From JADJDM01 sp044352985 (GTDB lineage Bacteria; Bacteroidota; Bacteroidia; B-17B0; Aurantibacillaceae): 64,000 nt of DNA. The stretch is taken from NCBI GenBank assembly GCA_044352985.1, contig JBILCU010000004.1:194683-258682 (forward strand), in the 5' to 3' direction. Under the pieces are notes generated by a model. It saw nothing but the letters and a program-made list of their open reading frames with translations, was not told where the DNA came from and did no database searches. This document shows, in pieces, positions 18,902-28,605 of this stretch; the first letter of the stretch is position 1; every line of letters begins with the position of its first letter. The position numbers and the translations under genes were made by a program.

Positions 18902-20032
18902 ATGATGAATGTAGAGGAATTATTAAGCCGAGGATTAAATCAAGAATTTTTAAGTGCAGATGAAGGAGTTTTTCTTTTTCAACATGCTTCAACTACACAA
19001 TTAATGTTTGTTGCTAATGAATTAAGAAAGATAAAAAAAAATAATTCTGAAAAAGTAACTTGGATTATTGACAGAAATTTAAATACTACCAATGTTTGTA
19101 TTGCCAATTGTAAATTCTGTAATTTTTTTAGAATACCAGGTCATGCGGAATCTTACATTACCGATATTGAAACCTATAAACATAAAATAGAAGAAACCAT
19201 AAGATATGGTGGTGAACAATTGTTGTTACAAGGAGGACATCATCCTGATTTAGGATTATCGTATTATGTGAATTTATTTAAAGATTTAAAAAAATTATTT
19301 CCTCATATAAAATTACATGCTCTAGGACCACCAGAAATTGCTCACATTACCAAACTCGAAAAATCTACTCATACTGAAGTGTTAAAGGCATTAATGGAAG
19401 CAGGTTTGGATAGTTTACCTGGAGCAGGAGCTGAAATTTTAAATGATAGGGTAAGACGATTGATCTCTAAAGGAAAATGCACAGGAAGAGAGTGGTTGGA
19501 TGTAATGCGTGCTGCTCATCAATTAGGTTTAACAACATCAGCTACCATGATGTTTGGGCATGTAGAAACTATTTACGAACGCTTTGAACATATGGTTTGG
19601 TTGCGCGAAGTTCAATCAGAAAAACCAAAAGATGCCAAAGGATTTATTGCGTTTATCCCTTGGCCGTTTCAAGATGATGGAACTTTACTTAATAGACTAA
19701 AAGGGATAAAAAATAATGTTTCCAAAGATGAATACATTAGAATGCTTGCATTAAGCAGAATTATGTTGCCAAATATTGATAACATTCAGGCATCATGGCT
19801 AACAGTTGGTAAAGAAACTGCTCAGTTATGTTTACATGCAGGCGCAAATGATTTTGGAAGTATTATGATTGAAGAAAATGTAGTAAGTGCTGCAGGTGCA
19901 CCGCATCGTTTCACTTATAAAACCATACAAGAAGCAATAAAAGAAGCAGGTTTTACACCTCAATTAAGAAATCAGCAGTATGAGAACAGAGAACTCCCTG
20001 ATAATATTGAAGAACAGGTTATAAATTATTAA
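18902..20032 (+). CDS. mqnC: Cyclic dehypoxanthinyl futalosine synthase MqnC
   Basis: Radical-SAM enzyme that cyclises dehypoxanthine futalosine in the futalosine route to menaquinone. The 376-residue protein has the [4Fe-4S] motif CIANCKFC (Cys66, Cys70, Cys73) after NLNTTNV. It then has GGEQLLLQGGHHPDLGLSYY (about 100-120), HALGPPEI, and the conserved C-terminal block LCLHAGANDFGSIMIEENVV and AAGAPHRFT, which separates MqnC from MqnE and other radical-SAM relatives. It implies menaquinone respiration through futalosine. The gene stands alone on the plus strand between pepA and the ABC-F gene; no other mqn gene is in the window. Confidence 0.93.
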   Translation: MMNVEELLSRGLNQEFLSADEGVFLFQHASTTQLMFVANELRKIKKNNSEKVTWIIDRNLNTTNVCIANCKFCNFFRIPGHAESYITDIETYKHKIEETIRYGGEQLLLQGGHHPDLGLSYYVNLFKDLKKLFPHIKLHALGPPEIAHITKLEKSTHTEVLKALMEAGLDSLPGAGAEILNDRVRRLISKGKCTGREWLDVMRAAHQLGLTTSATMMFGHVETIYERFEHMVWLREVQSEKPKDAKGFIAFIPWPFQDDGTLLNRLKGIKNNVSKDEYIRMLALSRIMLPNIDNIQASWLTVGKETAQLCLHAGANDFGSIMIEENVVSAAGAPHRFTYKTIQEAIKEAGFTPQLRNQQYENRELPDNIEEQVINY

Positions 20033-20041
20033 TTCTAAATT

Positions 20042-21949
20042 TCACCCTTCTAACTTCTCCAATAATTCCATCCATCGCAAGGTTTTTATTTCTAGGTTTT
20101 CCTCAATTAATTTTAAATGTTGGCCTTTTTGAATTAGCTCTTCATGATTTAGTAGCCCGGAAGAAAGATCCTCTGTAAATTGTTTTTTTTCTGATTCCAA
20201 TTTCTCCAATTCCTTTTCAATATTATCTAACTCTTTTTGTTCTTTATAGCTTAGTTTTTTTGATTGTTTGGTTATAGTTTCAGTATTCGTAATTGGTTCA
20301 TTTTTAATTTCAACAGAAATATTTTCTTTATTGTTTTTTTCAATTTCTTGTTGTTCATCTAACCAAAATCTATATTCGGTATAATTGCCAGGAAACTGTT
20401 TTAATTGACCATCTTGCTGAAAAGCAAAAACCTGATTGATAATTTTATCTAGAAAAAAACGATCGTGAGAAACTACTAAAACACATCCTTTAAAATCAAC
20501 TAAAAAATCCTCCAGGGTTTGCAACGTTTCAATATCTAAATCATTCGTTGGCTCATCTAAAATTAAAAAATTAGGATTTGTTATTAAAATGGTAAGTAAG
20601 TATAATCTTCTTTTTTCACCTCCACTTAATTTCGACACAAAACCATATTGCACATCCGGTGGAAAATTAAAACGTGTTAGCAATTGAGAAGCACTAATGC
20701 TGGTTCCATTAGCAAGAGGTATAAATTCGCCAAAATCTTTTACTACTTCCAATACTCGTTTATTTTCCTCTATTTTCATTCCCATTTGAGAATAATAGCC
20801 AAAAACAACCGTTTCTCCGGTTTGAATTTTACCTTGATCAAAAGGTATATTATTCATAACGATATTTAGCAAGGTTGATTTTCCACTACCGTTTTTGCCT
20901 ACTAAACCAATTTTATCTCCATGTTTAAAGGTGTATGAAAAATGGTTAATGATCTTTTTATCATCAAAAGATTTTGAAACATTTATTAATTCTAAAATTT
21001 TAGAACCCAATCGATTAGTTTTTACATTTAAATCAATTTTTTGTTCGGTTTTAGTTTGTTTTATTTTTTCTTCTGTTTCATAAAACGACTGAATGCGCGA
21101 TTTAGATTTTGTTCCTCTTGCCTTGGGCATTTTCCTAATCCATTCCAGCTCTCTACGGTATAAATTTTTTGCCTTATCAATCTCCGATTCTGAAATAGCA
21201 ATTCGTTCAGCTTTTTTTTCTATATAATATTGAAAATTACCTTTATAATGGTATAATTTACTGTACTCCAATTCAATAATCTGAGTACAAACTTCATCTA
21301 AAAAATACCTGTCGTGAGTAATTAATAAAATACTTTTTGAGTAACTCGATAAATGATGCTGTAACCACTCAATCATTTCAATATCTAAGTGGTTGGTGGG
21401 TTCATCGAGCACCAATAATTCTGGTTCATTTATTAATAAACAACTTAATGCCAAACGTTTTATCTGTCCACCACTTAACTCCCCTACTCTTTGGTTTAAA
21501 TTTTTTAATCCAAGTTTAGCAGCTATAGAACTTAAATTTGCTTCAAAATTCCAGGCATCCAACTCGCTCATTTTTAAAATTGCTTCATCTAGTAATTTGC
21601 TGTTTCTTTCATCAGGATTTTCAGAATGTAAATGCAATGCTGTTTCATAATTTTTTACAGCAACAGAAAATTCGTTATTGTCTGAAAGTAAAACATCCAT
21701 AACTGTTTTTGATGAATCAAAAGCAGGTTGCTGTTCTAAATAACCAATTTTTAAATCTTTTTTAAAAGTAACTGTGCCTTCATCCTGTATTTCTTTTCCT
21801 TTTAAAATATTAATCAATGTTGATTTACCTTGACCATTTTTTGCAATTAGTGCAACTTTTTCGCCATAGTTGATTCCAAAAGAAATTTTCTTGAATAATT
21901 CTTTAGTGCCAAAACTTTTACTTAATTGTTCAACTGAAAGCAAATTCAT
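20042..21949 (-). CDS. ABC-F family ATPase (Uup/EttA-like)
   Basis: Soluble protein of 635 residues with two ABC ATPase domains and no membrane segments, as in ABC-F translation factors that act at the ribosomal E site. Domain 1 has AKNGQGKST (residues about 36-44), LSGGQ and LLVLDEPTNHLD. The linker near residues 240-300 is charged and helical and includes RKMPKARGTKSKSR. Domain 2 has GKNGSGKST, LSGGEKRR and FLILDEPTNDLD. A C-terminal coiled coil (about 560-635, rich in Glu/Lys) resembles that of Uup, which is linked to DNA/ribosome functions. An antibiotic-resistance role cannot be excluded but nothing points to it. It is separated from the upstream TPR gene by a terminator. Confidence 0.9.
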   Translation of the reverse strand: MNLLSVEQLSKSFGTKELFKKISFGINYGEKVALIAKNGQGKSTLINILKGKEIQDEGTVTFKKDLKIGYLEQQPAFDSSKTVMDVLLSDNNEFSVAVKNYETALHLHSENPDERNSKLLDEAILKMSELDAWNFEANLSSIAAKLGLKNLNQRVGELSGGQIKRLALSCLLINEPELLVLDEPTNHLDIEMIEWLQHHLSSYSKSILLITHDRYFLDEVCTQIIELEYSKLYHYKGNFQYYIEKKAERIAISESEIDKAKNLYRRELEWIRKMPKARGTKSKSRIQSFYETEEKIKQTKTEQKIDLNVKTNRLGSKILELINVSKSFDDKKIINHFSYTFKHGDKIGLVGKNGSGKSTLLNIVMNNIPFDQGKIQTGETVVFGYYSQMGMKIEENKRVLEVVKDFGEFIPLANGTSISASQLLTRFNFPPDVQYGFVSKLSGGEKRRLYLLTILITNPNFLILDEPTNDLDIETLQTLEDFLVDFKGCVLVVSHDRFFLDKIINQVFAFQQDGQLKQFPGNYTEYRFWLDEQQEIEKNNKENISVEIKNEPITNTETITKQSKKLSYKEQKELDNIEKELEKLESEKKQFTEDLSSGLLNHEELIQKGQHLKLIEENLEIKTLRWMELLEKLEG

Positions 21950-21974
21950 AATATCTTGTTTTTTTTAAATAAAA

Positions 21975-21999
21975 AAAGGTGATATTTTCTATCACCTTT
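21975..21999 (-). terminator. Intrinsic terminator after the YfgM-like TPR gene
   Basis: AAAGGTGAT (21975-21983) pairs with ATCACCTTT (21991-21999) over a 7-base loop. On the minus strand the stem is followed by a T-rich run, so it ends transcription from 22721 and insulates the ABC-F gene. Confidence 0.8.
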
Positions 22000-22022
22000 C
22001 AAATCTATTGTTTATTTATTAA

Positions 22023-22721
22023 TTAAATATTGCCAAGCGTTTTAGCTCGCATAATATATTTCTCAATATCTCTCGCTTCTGTTGTTTTTGAGAATTCTTT
22101 TTGAATACGCTCGTATAATTTTAAAGCGTCAGCAAATTGAGATTTAATTTCGTAAGCTAATGCAGCCTTTTTCAAATAGATAGGAGTAGTAAAATTATTA
22201 GTATTAATATCTGCCGCTTTTTCGTAATATTTAATAGCTTCATCAATCTGATTCAATTCCATTTTAGCATCACCAATTGCACCTGTTGCAATTGAAGTAA
22301 GCATAATGTCATCGCTTGAAAAACCTTCTAAACTTTCAATTGCTTCATTAAATTTTCCTAATTGTAAATAAGAAACTCCAACCATGTATTTTGCAACTTT
22401 TCCTGTTGGGGTTGAAGCATAAGTTTCAGATACTTCTTCTAAACCGGTAAATGTGGTGCCATTATAATTACCTCCTTTTAAAGCCAAGTTAAAAGAATCT
22501 TTTTCAAATAAAGATTGTGCAACAAAAATTTGTGTTTGTGCTTCCTTATTTTGTTCAGGAATATACCACATATTGTAAGCTAAAACAATAGTAACAACAG
22601 CAATAACTGCACCTGCAACATAGCCAATTGTTTTTTTGTTTTTGTCAAAAAACAATTCCGCTTTATCCATAGTTTGCTGAACGTCTACAACCGCTTCTTT
22701 ATTTTCAATATTTTCTGCCAT
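22023..22721 (-). CDS. Membrane-anchored tetratricopeptide repeat protein (YfgM-like)
   Basis: 232-residue protein with a short cytoplasmic N-terminus, one transmembrane helix (about residues 33-51, KKTIGYVAGAVIAVVTIVL) and TPR-type helical repeats through the remainder (for example VGVSYLQLGKFNEAIESLEG near 113-132 and AIGDAKMELNQIDEAIKYYE near 148-167). Topology and length resemble YfgM, which associates with the Sec translocon and periplasmic chaperones, and many Bacteroidota 'tetratricopeptide repeat proteins'. Its specific partner is unknown. It is a single-gene unit with its own terminator. The next gene lies 196 bases away on the plus strand; that spacer holds no gene. Confidence 0.8.
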   Translation of the reverse strand: MAENIENKEAVVDVQQTMDKAELFFDKNKKTIGYVAGAVIAVVTIVLAYNMWYIPEQNKEAQTQIFVAQSLFEKDSFNLALKGGNYNGTTFTGLEEVSETYASTPTGKVAKYMVGVSYLQLGKFNEAIESLEGFSSDDIMLTSIATGAIGDAKMELNQIDEAIKYYEKAADINTNNFTTPIYLKKAALAYEIKSQFADALKLYERIQKEFSKTTEARDIEKYIMRAKTLGNI

Positions 22722-22916
22722 GATTTATTTAAAAATTTTGGGCGCGAATATAATAAATTTAACTTAAAGTAACTATTATTCAGTGTTTAATTTAAAACAT
22801 TTTAATTGCGAACCTAATACAGTAAAATATAAATTATAAATTAACCATTGTTTAATTAAAATGTTAAATCGGTTTCGTGCTTTTTTTGTAGATTAGATGC
22901 CTAAATTTTTATAAAA

Positions 22917-23840
22917 ATGTTAATACCAATTATCGTCTTGTTAGTTTTAATAGTACTAACAAGTTTTAAAACTGTTCAACAAGGTACTGTTGCAGTAACC
23001 ACCATTTTCGGGAAATACAATAGAACCTTAATGCCAGGGTTAAATTTTAAAATTCCTATTATCGAAAAAGTTTACAAACAAATTAGCATTCAAAACAGAT
23101 CAGCTGAACTTGGTTTTCAGGCAGTTACAATAGATCAAGCAAACGTAAACTTTACAGCAATGTTATTGTATTCTGTTTTTGATCAGAAAGAAGAAACCAT
23201 TAAAAATGTTGCTTTTAAATTTTTAGATGACAAAAACCTTATGCAAGCATTGGTTCGTTCCATAGAAGGTTCGGTACGTGCTTTTGTTGCTACAAAGAAA
23301 CAAGCTGAAGTTTTAATATTGAGAAGAGATATTGTTGAGGCGGTAAAGGATCAGCTCGACCAAACTTTAGAATCTTGGGGATATCACTTAATCGATTTAC
23401 AATTAAACGATATTACATTTGATGAAGAAGTAATGCGTTCGATGGCTAAAGTAGTTGCCTCAAATAATTTAAAAGCTGCTGCTGAAAATGAAGGTCAGGC
23501 ATTATTAATAACAAAAACAAAAGCAGCCGAAGCAGAAGGTAATGCTATTAAAATTGCAGCATCTGCCGAAAAAGAAGCAGCGCAATTAAGAGGTCAAGGT
23601 ATTGCATTGTTTAGAGAAGAAGTAGCAAAAGGGATGTCGGGTGCGGCACGTTTAATGAATGACGCTAATTTGGATCCTTCATTCATTTTATTTAGTATGT
23701 GGACGGAATCCGTTAAAAATTTTGCTGAACATGGTAAAGGAAATGTTATTTTCTTAGATGGCTCTACAGATGGACTTCAAAAAACCATGAAAGATATGAT
23801 GGCCATGACTCAACTTACTACTAATAACCAGAATAAATAA
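22917..23840 (+). CDS. SPFH/Band 7 domain membrane protein (prohibitin-like)
   Basis: 307-residue SPFH protein. Residues 1-16 form a hydrophobic N-terminal membrane anchor, followed by the band-7 domain (about residues 18-180, VQQGTVAVTTIFGKYNRTL at its start). Then comes a long Ala/Glu-rich helix (about 185-245, KAAEAEGNAIKIAASAEKE) typical for oligomer-forming SPFH proteins such as HflK, stomatin and QmcA. These assemble into large membrane rings that affect protease activity or membrane order. The phosphohexomutase starts 17 bases downstream on the same strand, so they may share a transcript without an obvious functional tie. Confidence 0.9.
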   Translation: MLIPIIVLLVLIVLTSFKTVQQGTVAVTTIFGKYNRTLMPGLNFKIPIIEKVYKQISIQNRSAELGFQAVTIDQANVNFTAMLLYSVFDQKEETIKNVAFKFLDDKNLMQALVRSIEGSVRAFVATKKQAEVLILRRDIVEAVKDQLDQTLESWGYHLIDLQLNDITFDEEVMRSMAKVVASNNLKAAAENEGQALLITKTKAAEAEGNAIKIAASAEKEAAQLRGQGIALFREEVAKGMSGAARLMNDANLDPSFILFSMWTESVKNFAEHGKGNVIFLDGSTDGLQKTMKDMMAMTQLTTNNQNK

Positions 23841-23857
23841 CGAATTATAAAATAGTT

Positions 23858-25270
23858 ATGACGAAGATTAAATTTGGAACTGATGGCTGGAGAGCCATTA
23901 TTGCAAAAGAATTTACTGCTGAAAATGTTGCCCGTGTTACTGATGCCACTGCATTATGGTTAAAGAAAAATTTCACTGATCCCTCAGTTGTTTTGGGACA
24001 TGATTGCCGTTTTGCTGGAGAATTATTTGCTGATACTGCTGCACAGGTTTTAATTGCACATGGCATAAAAGTGTACCAATCGCAAGGTTTTGTATCTACG
24101 CCAATGGTTTCACTGGGTACCGTACATTATAAAGCAAGTTTGGGCATTATTTTAACAGCAAGTCATAATCCTCCATCTTACAATGGATATAAACTCAAGG
24201 GCCATTATGGCGGACCATTAACTCCTGAAAAAGTACAAGAAATTGAAGATGCTATACCGGATAGAGTTAGCATGAACTACGAAACAATAAACTTGAATGA
24301 TTCAGATAAAAGTGGTTTAAGAGTAATTGCTCCTTTAGAAGATTTATATGTAAAACGAGTGGAAGAAAATTTTGATTTGGCTGCCATAAAAAACTCGAAT
24401 TTACGTTTGGCTTATGACAGTATGTATGGTGCAGGACAACGAGTTATGAAAAGATTGTTTCCTGATATCATACATTTACACGATGATTATAATCCAAGTT
24501 TTAAAGGTCAAGCGCCAGAACCAATTCATAAAAACCTTACCGAATTTTCCAATCTAATTAAAAATAGCGGAAACATTGATTGTGGTTTGTGTACTGATGG
24601 CGATGCAGATCGGATTGGTTTTTATAATGGAAAAGGAGATTTTGTTGATTCTCACCATATCATCTTATTACTTGTACATTACCTTGCAAAATATAAAAAT
24701 CAAAAAGCAAAAGTGTGTACCGCATTTTCTACTACGGTAAAACTTAAAAACATGTGTGTTCATTACGGATTACCCTTAGATGTAGTAAAAATTGGTTTTA
24801 AATACATTTGCAACATCATGCTTAATGAAGAAGTATTAGTTGGCGGAGAAGAAAGTGGAGGAATTGCCATTAAAGGACATATTCCTGAGAGAGACGGAAT
24901 TTGGATGGGTTTAACCATTTGGGAGTTTATGGCAAAATCAGGTAAAAGTTTAGATGAGTTAATACAAGAAGTTTATGCTATTACGGGTACATTTTGGTTC
25001 GAACGAAATGATATGCACATAGATGATCATTTAAAAAACAGCATAATTGAAAATTGCAAAAACGGAAAATATACCCAATTTGGAAAATATAAAATTGCTA
25101 GAACCGAAGATTTAGATGGATACAAATTCTTCTTTGATGAAAATACCTGGACAATGTTAAGAGCCTCAGGAACAGAGCCACTTCTTCGCATTTATGCTGA
25201 AGGAAAAGACAAAGCAGAAGCTTTTGATATTTTGGAAGAGGTAAAAGGAGTAATTTTCTCAAAAAATTAA
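23858..25270 (+). CDS. Phosphoglucomutase/phosphomannomutase family enzyme
   Basis: Alpha-D-phosphohexomutase of 470 residues, moving phosphate between C1 and C6 of a hexose phosphate through a phosphoserine. The active-site loop is TASHNPPSYNGYK (100-112) with Ser102; the metal loop is CTDGDADRIG (245-254) with three Asp residues; the sugar loop is GGEESGG near residue 327; and the phosphate-binding loop is RASGTEPLLRIY near the C-terminus. Substrate (glucose, mannose or glucosamine phosphate) cannot be read directly; the GFKYICNIM and EESGGI context fits phosphoglucomutase-like members. It is downstream of the SPFH gene by 17 bases. Confidence 0.9.
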   Translation: MTKIKFGTDGWRAIIAKEFTAENVARVTDATALWLKKNFTDPSVVLGHDCRFAGELFADTAAQVLIAHGIKVYQSQGFVSTPMVSLGTVHYKASLGIILTASHNPPSYNGYKLKGHYGGPLTPEKVQEIEDAIPDRVSMNYETINLNDSDKSGLRVIAPLEDLYVKRVEENFDLAAIKNSNLRLAYDSMYGAGQRVMKRLFPDIIHLHDDYNPSFKGQAPEPIHKNLTEFSNLIKNSGNIDCGLCTDGDADRIGFYNGKGDFVDSHHIILLLVHYLAKYKNQKAKVCTAFSTTVKLKNMCVHYGLPLDVVKIGFKYICNIMLNEEVLVGGEESGGIAIKGHIPERDGIWMGLTIWEFMAKSGKSLDELIQEVYAITGTFWFERNDMHIDDHLKNSIIENCKNGKYTQFGKYKIARTEDLDGYKFFFDENTWTMLRASGTEPLLRIYAEGKDKAEAFDILEEVKGVIFSKN

Positions 25271-25353
25271 TTTTCATTCAAAAATAATAGGCAATTGATT
25301 AAATAAACTTTAGTTAAACCTATTTTAGTAAATTAGATAGATAATACATTATT

Positions 25354-26310
25354 ATGATTAAACCTATAAAATTAATCGAAGTTAAATCAGAAATTGGCGC
25401 CGGTACAAGAGGTGCAAGTTTAGGTGTTGAAGCAATTAAAATTGCAGCACTTGATTTTGGTAGCCCTTTCTTTAAAAAATTTAAAGCAGTAGAAGTTAAA
25501 TCAGAAAATCAGTTATTACTTGAACCTGTTGTTCACGATTACGCTAAACGAATTAAAGGAGTTTATACGTTAAACGAAAGAATAGCAAACGAATTAAAAA
25601 CAACAATTGTAAAAGAAAATGCAATTCCAATTGTTTTAGCAGGTGATCACAGTTCTGCAATAGGCACAATTGCCGGATTAAAAATGGCACATCCAAACAA
25701 AAGATTAGGAGTTATTTGGATTGACGCTCATGCAGATATTCATTCACCTTATACAACTCCATCAGGCAACATGCACGGTATGCCAATTGCATGCAGTTTG
25801 GATGAGGATAATAAAGAAAAGGCAATTAATAAACTGGATGATGAAACATCTGAGTTTTGGGAAAAATTAAAAAATTTAGGGGGCATTTGCCCTAAAATCA
25901 ATTATCAGGATTTAGTTTACATTGCATTAAGAGATTTTGAACCGCCAGAGGATTTTTTAATAAAAAGAAACAAGGTTCGTGTTTTTACATTACAAGAAAT
26001 TAGAAAAAAAGCAGTAGAACGTGTTGCAATTGAATCATTAAATTATTTAGATAGCTGCGATATTATCTACGTTAGTTTTGACGTAGATAGTATGGATTCT
26101 AGAATATCTTCAGGTACAGGAACACCAGTACCGAATGGTATTACCGAAAAAGAAGCCGGAAATTTAATCTATTATATCATGAGAAGTAAAAAAATAGCTT
26201 GCTTTGAAATGGTAGAAATCAACCCAACCTTAGATAAAGAAAATTTAATGGCGGAAAATGCTTTTGAAATTTTGCAAAAAGCTACAAATCAATTAAGTCA
26301 CGACTTTTAA
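25354..26310 (+). CDS. rocF: Arginase family protein (manganese ureohydrolase)
   Basis: Probable arginase, hydrolysing arginine to ornithine and urea in the cytoplasm. The 318-residue protein has the binuclear manganese ligands: His99 in AGDHSSAIG, Asp124/His126/Asp128 in WIDAHADIH, and two Asp residues in SFDVDSMDS near residues 242-250. SGNMHGMP (137-144) is the substrate-guanidino loop. It has GTGTPVPNGI near residue 255, consistent with arginase rather than agmatinase, although formimidoglutamase remains possible. purE follows 19 bases downstream. With a proline dehydrogenase at 49288, it may feed arginine and proline carbon into the same glutamate semialdehyde pool; that link is inferred. 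Confidence 0.85.
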   Translation: MIKPIKLIEVKSEIGAGTRGASLGVEAIKIAALDFGSPFFKKFKAVEVKSENQLLLEPVVHDYAKRIKGVYTLNERIANELKTTIVKENAIPIVLAGDHSSAIGTIAGLKMAHPNKRLGVIWIDAHADIHSPYTTPSGNMHGMPIACSLDEDNKEKAINKLDDETSEFWEKLKNLGGICPKINYQDLVYIALRDFEPPEDFLIKRNKVRVFTLQEIRKKAVERVAIESLNYLDSCDIIYVSFDVDSMDSRISSGTGTPVPNGITEKEAGNLIYYIMRSKKIACFEMVEINPTLDKENLMAENAFEILQKATNQLSHDF

Positions 26311-26329
26311 TTAAACTTATAATTTAATA

Positions 26330-26818
26330 ATGGAAGTAGGAATCATTATGGGAAGTGCATCTGATTTAAACATCATGAAAGATGCAGCAGAAATTTTAAA
26401 AAAACTTGGTGTCGAATACGAAATAACAATTGTTTCTGCTCACAGAACTCCTGAACGAATGTTTGATTATGCAAAAAACGCTTCAGGAAGAGGATTAAAA
26501 GTTATAATTGCAGGTGCAGGAGGTGCTGCTCATTTACCTGGAATGGTTGCATCATTAACTCCATTACCCGTAATTGGCGTTCCAGTAAAATCAAGCAATT
26601 CAATTGATGGTTGGGATTCATTGCTTTCAATTGTTCAAATGCCTAATGGTGTTCCGGTTGCAACTGTTGCAGTTAATGCGGCACAAAATGCAGGAATTTT
26701 AGCTGCTCAAATGATTGCGACAGGAAACAGTAAATTACTAAATAAAATTTCTGAGTTCAAAGAAGAACTGAAACAAAAAGTGATGAACTCACTTACAGAA
26801 ACTGAAAAATACAAATAA
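26330..26818 (+). CDS. purE: N5-carboxyaminoimidazole ribonucleotide mutase PurE
   Basis: Class I PurE moves the carboxyl of N5-CAIR to C4 of the imidazole ring in purine synthesis. The 162-residue protein carries the family motifs: IIMGSASDLNIMKDA (5-19), VSAHRTPERM (about 40-49) with the conserved Ser-Ala-His-Arg-Thr, AGAGGAAHLPGM (about 61-72) and PVIGVPVKSS. It is an octameric cytoplasmic enzyme in other species. It lies between arginase (19 bases) and the LytS-type kinase (14 bases) in a tight plus-strand run; this does not look functionally motivated. Confidence 0.97.
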   Translation: MEVGIIMGSASDLNIMKDAAEILKKLGVEYEITIVSAHRTPERMFDYAKNASGRGLKVIIAGAGGAAHLPGMVASLTPLPVIGVPVKSSNSIDGWDSLLSIVQMPNGVPVATVAVNAAQNAGILAAQMIATGNSKLLNKISEFKEELKQKVMNSLTETEKYK

Positions 26819-26832
26819 GTAAATTCTCATAA

Positions 26833-27867
26833 ATGTCTAAAAGTAAACTTTATTGGATATGTCAATTATCTGGCTGGTTAGTTTACGTTTTACTAAATCT
26901 TGTATTTTTTATACTTCAGAGTCCGTTTAAAGCAAACGAGATTTTAATTTATCTTTTTTGGTTGCCACTTGGAATTGGTATTACGCATGGTTTTCGATTT
27001 GTTGTTGTAAAATCAAACCTGATGAAAGTAAAAATTTACTTTCAGATTCCATTGGTAATTATTGGTTCATTTATCAATGCAAGTATTTTTTATTTCGCAG
27101 AATTTTTATTGCAAAAGGCATTAAAAATTGAAGTTCAAGATATTGGAGTAATTGATATCGTTGCTAATGTTATTAACTACGCTTTCGTATTCTTTTTCTG
27201 GAGTTTAGCCTATTTTGCCTATCATTTTTTAATAAATTATACTCAGGCTGAAATGAAAACATTAAGATGGGAAGCTTCCATGAAAGAAGCTGAATTAAAT
27301 AAAATTAAATCGCAATTAAACCCACATTTCATGTTTAATTCGATGAACAGTATTCGTGCGTTGATTGATGAAAACCCAATTAAAGCTAAAGAAGCGGTAA
27401 CACAACTTTCCAATATATTAAGAAACACCTTAATGATGGAAAAAAATAAGCTTATTTCATTTAAAGATGAGATTAAAATTGTTTATGATTATTTAAATCT
27501 TGAAAAAATAAGATATGAAGAACGTTTAAATTTCACAATTTCTCAAAGTGATGATACTAATCATTTTCAGATTCCTCCCCTACTTCTTCAAACCTTAGTA
27601 GAAAATGCAATTAAACATGGAATTTCAAAACTTCCAAAAGGTGGATCTATCGATGTTAATTCTGAAATAAAAAATCAACTATTAGAAATTAAAATTTCAA
27701 ATGATGGCAAATTTGAAGAAAATTCAATCTCTGATAGTGGATTTGGACTAAAAAACTCAATTGAACGATTAAAGTATTTATTTGGAAATACTTCTTTTAT
27801 TTCAATAAACAATGAAAATAATAAAGTAGTAACTCGCGTTATAATTCCGAAAAACAGCATTATATAA
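26833..27867 (+). CDS. LytS/YehU-family sensor histidine kinase
   Basis: 344-residue membrane kinase of the His_kinase (LytS) family. Four transmembrane helices fill residues about 12-134 without an evident extracytoplasmic sensor domain. A short coiled segment leads to the phosphoacceptor KSQLNPHFMFNSMNSI with His165, then PPLLLQTLVENAIKHGI (about 247-263), the N-box, and SGFGLKNSIERL, the glycine-rich ATP lid. The response-regulator gene starts 2 bases after its stop, so they form a two-component pair. porQ, a T9SS gene, follows the regulator. The signal sensed is unknown. A few such kinases in Bacteroidota control cell-surface traits, which makes the T9SS neighbour of interest. Confidence 0.9.
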   Translation: MSKSKLYWICQLSGWLVYVLLNLVFFILQSPFKANEILIYLFWLPLGIGITHGFRFVVVKSNLMKVKIYFQIPLVIIGSFINASIFYFAEFLLQKALKIEVQDIGVIDIVANVINYAFVFFFWSLAYFAYHFLINYTQAEMKTLRWEASMKEAELNKIKSQLNPHFMFNSMNSIRALIDENPIKAKEAVTQLSNILRNTLMMEKNKLISFKDEIKIVYDYLNLEKIRYEERLNFTISQSDDTNHFQIPPLLLQTLVENAIKHGISKLPKGGSIDVNSEIKNQLLEIKISNDGKFEENSISDSGFGLKNSIERLKYLFGNTSFISINNENNKVVTRVIIPKNSII

Positions 27868-27869
27868 AA

Positions 27870-28586
27870 ATGAAAGCTCTAATAATTGATGATGAACGTT
27901 TGGCTCGCCAAGAATTAAAAAGTTTATTGGCTGAACATAAAGACATTGAAATAATTGGTGAATGTTCTAACGCAGAAGATGCTAAAGAAAAAATTAATCA
28001 GTTAAAACCTGATGTTTTATTTTTGGACATACAAATGCCTGGAAAAACCGGATTAGAGCTTATTGAGGAAATTTCGGGCTTACCTGAAGTGATTTTTGTT
28101 ACTGCATACGATGAATTTGCATTGAGAGCTTTCGAAGTAAATGCCTTAGATTATTTATTAAAACCAGTATCGAAAGATCGCTTGAATGACGCACTTAAAA
28201 AATTATTTGCCAAAGAGGAAAAAGACGGAAAAAAAGAAAATTCAGCACCTTTTTTAGATGATGATATGGTTTTTGTAAAGGATGGTGAAAAATGCTGGTT
28301 TGTTAAATTATCCAACATTCGTTTGTTTGAAAGCGAAGGAAATTATGTAAGGGTATTGTTCGATAATCATAGGCCACTTATTTTAAGAAGCTTAAATAAT
28401 TTAGATGTTCGTTTAAATCCAAAAACATTTTTTAGAGCAAGTAGAAAACACATCATTAATTTAAAATGGATAGAAAATATTGAAACCTGGTTTAATGGGG
28501 GATTAATGGTTAAACTTAAAGGTGGAGAACAAGTAGAAATAAGTCGTAGACAAGCAGTTAAATTAAAAGACATGATGAGTTTATAG
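27870..28586 (+). CDS. LytTR-family response regulator
   Basis: 238-residue transcription factor with a receiver domain (1 to about 120; phosphoacceptor Asp53 in LFLDIQMPG, Asp7-Asp8 acidic pair, Thr in FVTAYD, Lys in LLKPVSK) and a LytTR DNA-binding domain (about 137-235, with RLFESEGNYVRVLF, FFRASRKHIINL and EISRRQAVKLK). It is phosphorylated by the LytS kinase encoded 2 bases upstream. LytTR proteins bind pairs of short direct repeats upstream of target genes. The next gene, porQ, begins 19 bases after its stop from a TTG codon, suggesting the three are co-transcribed. Confidence 0.93.
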   Translation: MKALIIDDERLARQELKSLLAEHKDIEIIGECSNAEDAKEKINQLKPDVLFLDIQMPGKTGLELIEEISGLPEVIFVTAYDEFALRAFEVNALDYLLKPVSKDRLNDALKKLFAKEEKDGKKENSAPFLDDDMVFVKDGEKCWFVKLSNIRLFESEGNYVRVLFDNHRPLILRSLNNLDVRLNPKTFFRASRKHIINLKWIENIETWFNGGLMVKLKGGEQVEISRRQAVKLKDMMSL

Positions 28587-28605
28587 TTTCATCAAACACT
28601 AATCA

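Noticed and set aside
22722..22916. Regulatory RNA in the divergent TPR/SPFH spacer
   Set aside because: AT-rich with no convincing stable hairpin and no match to a known riboswitch.
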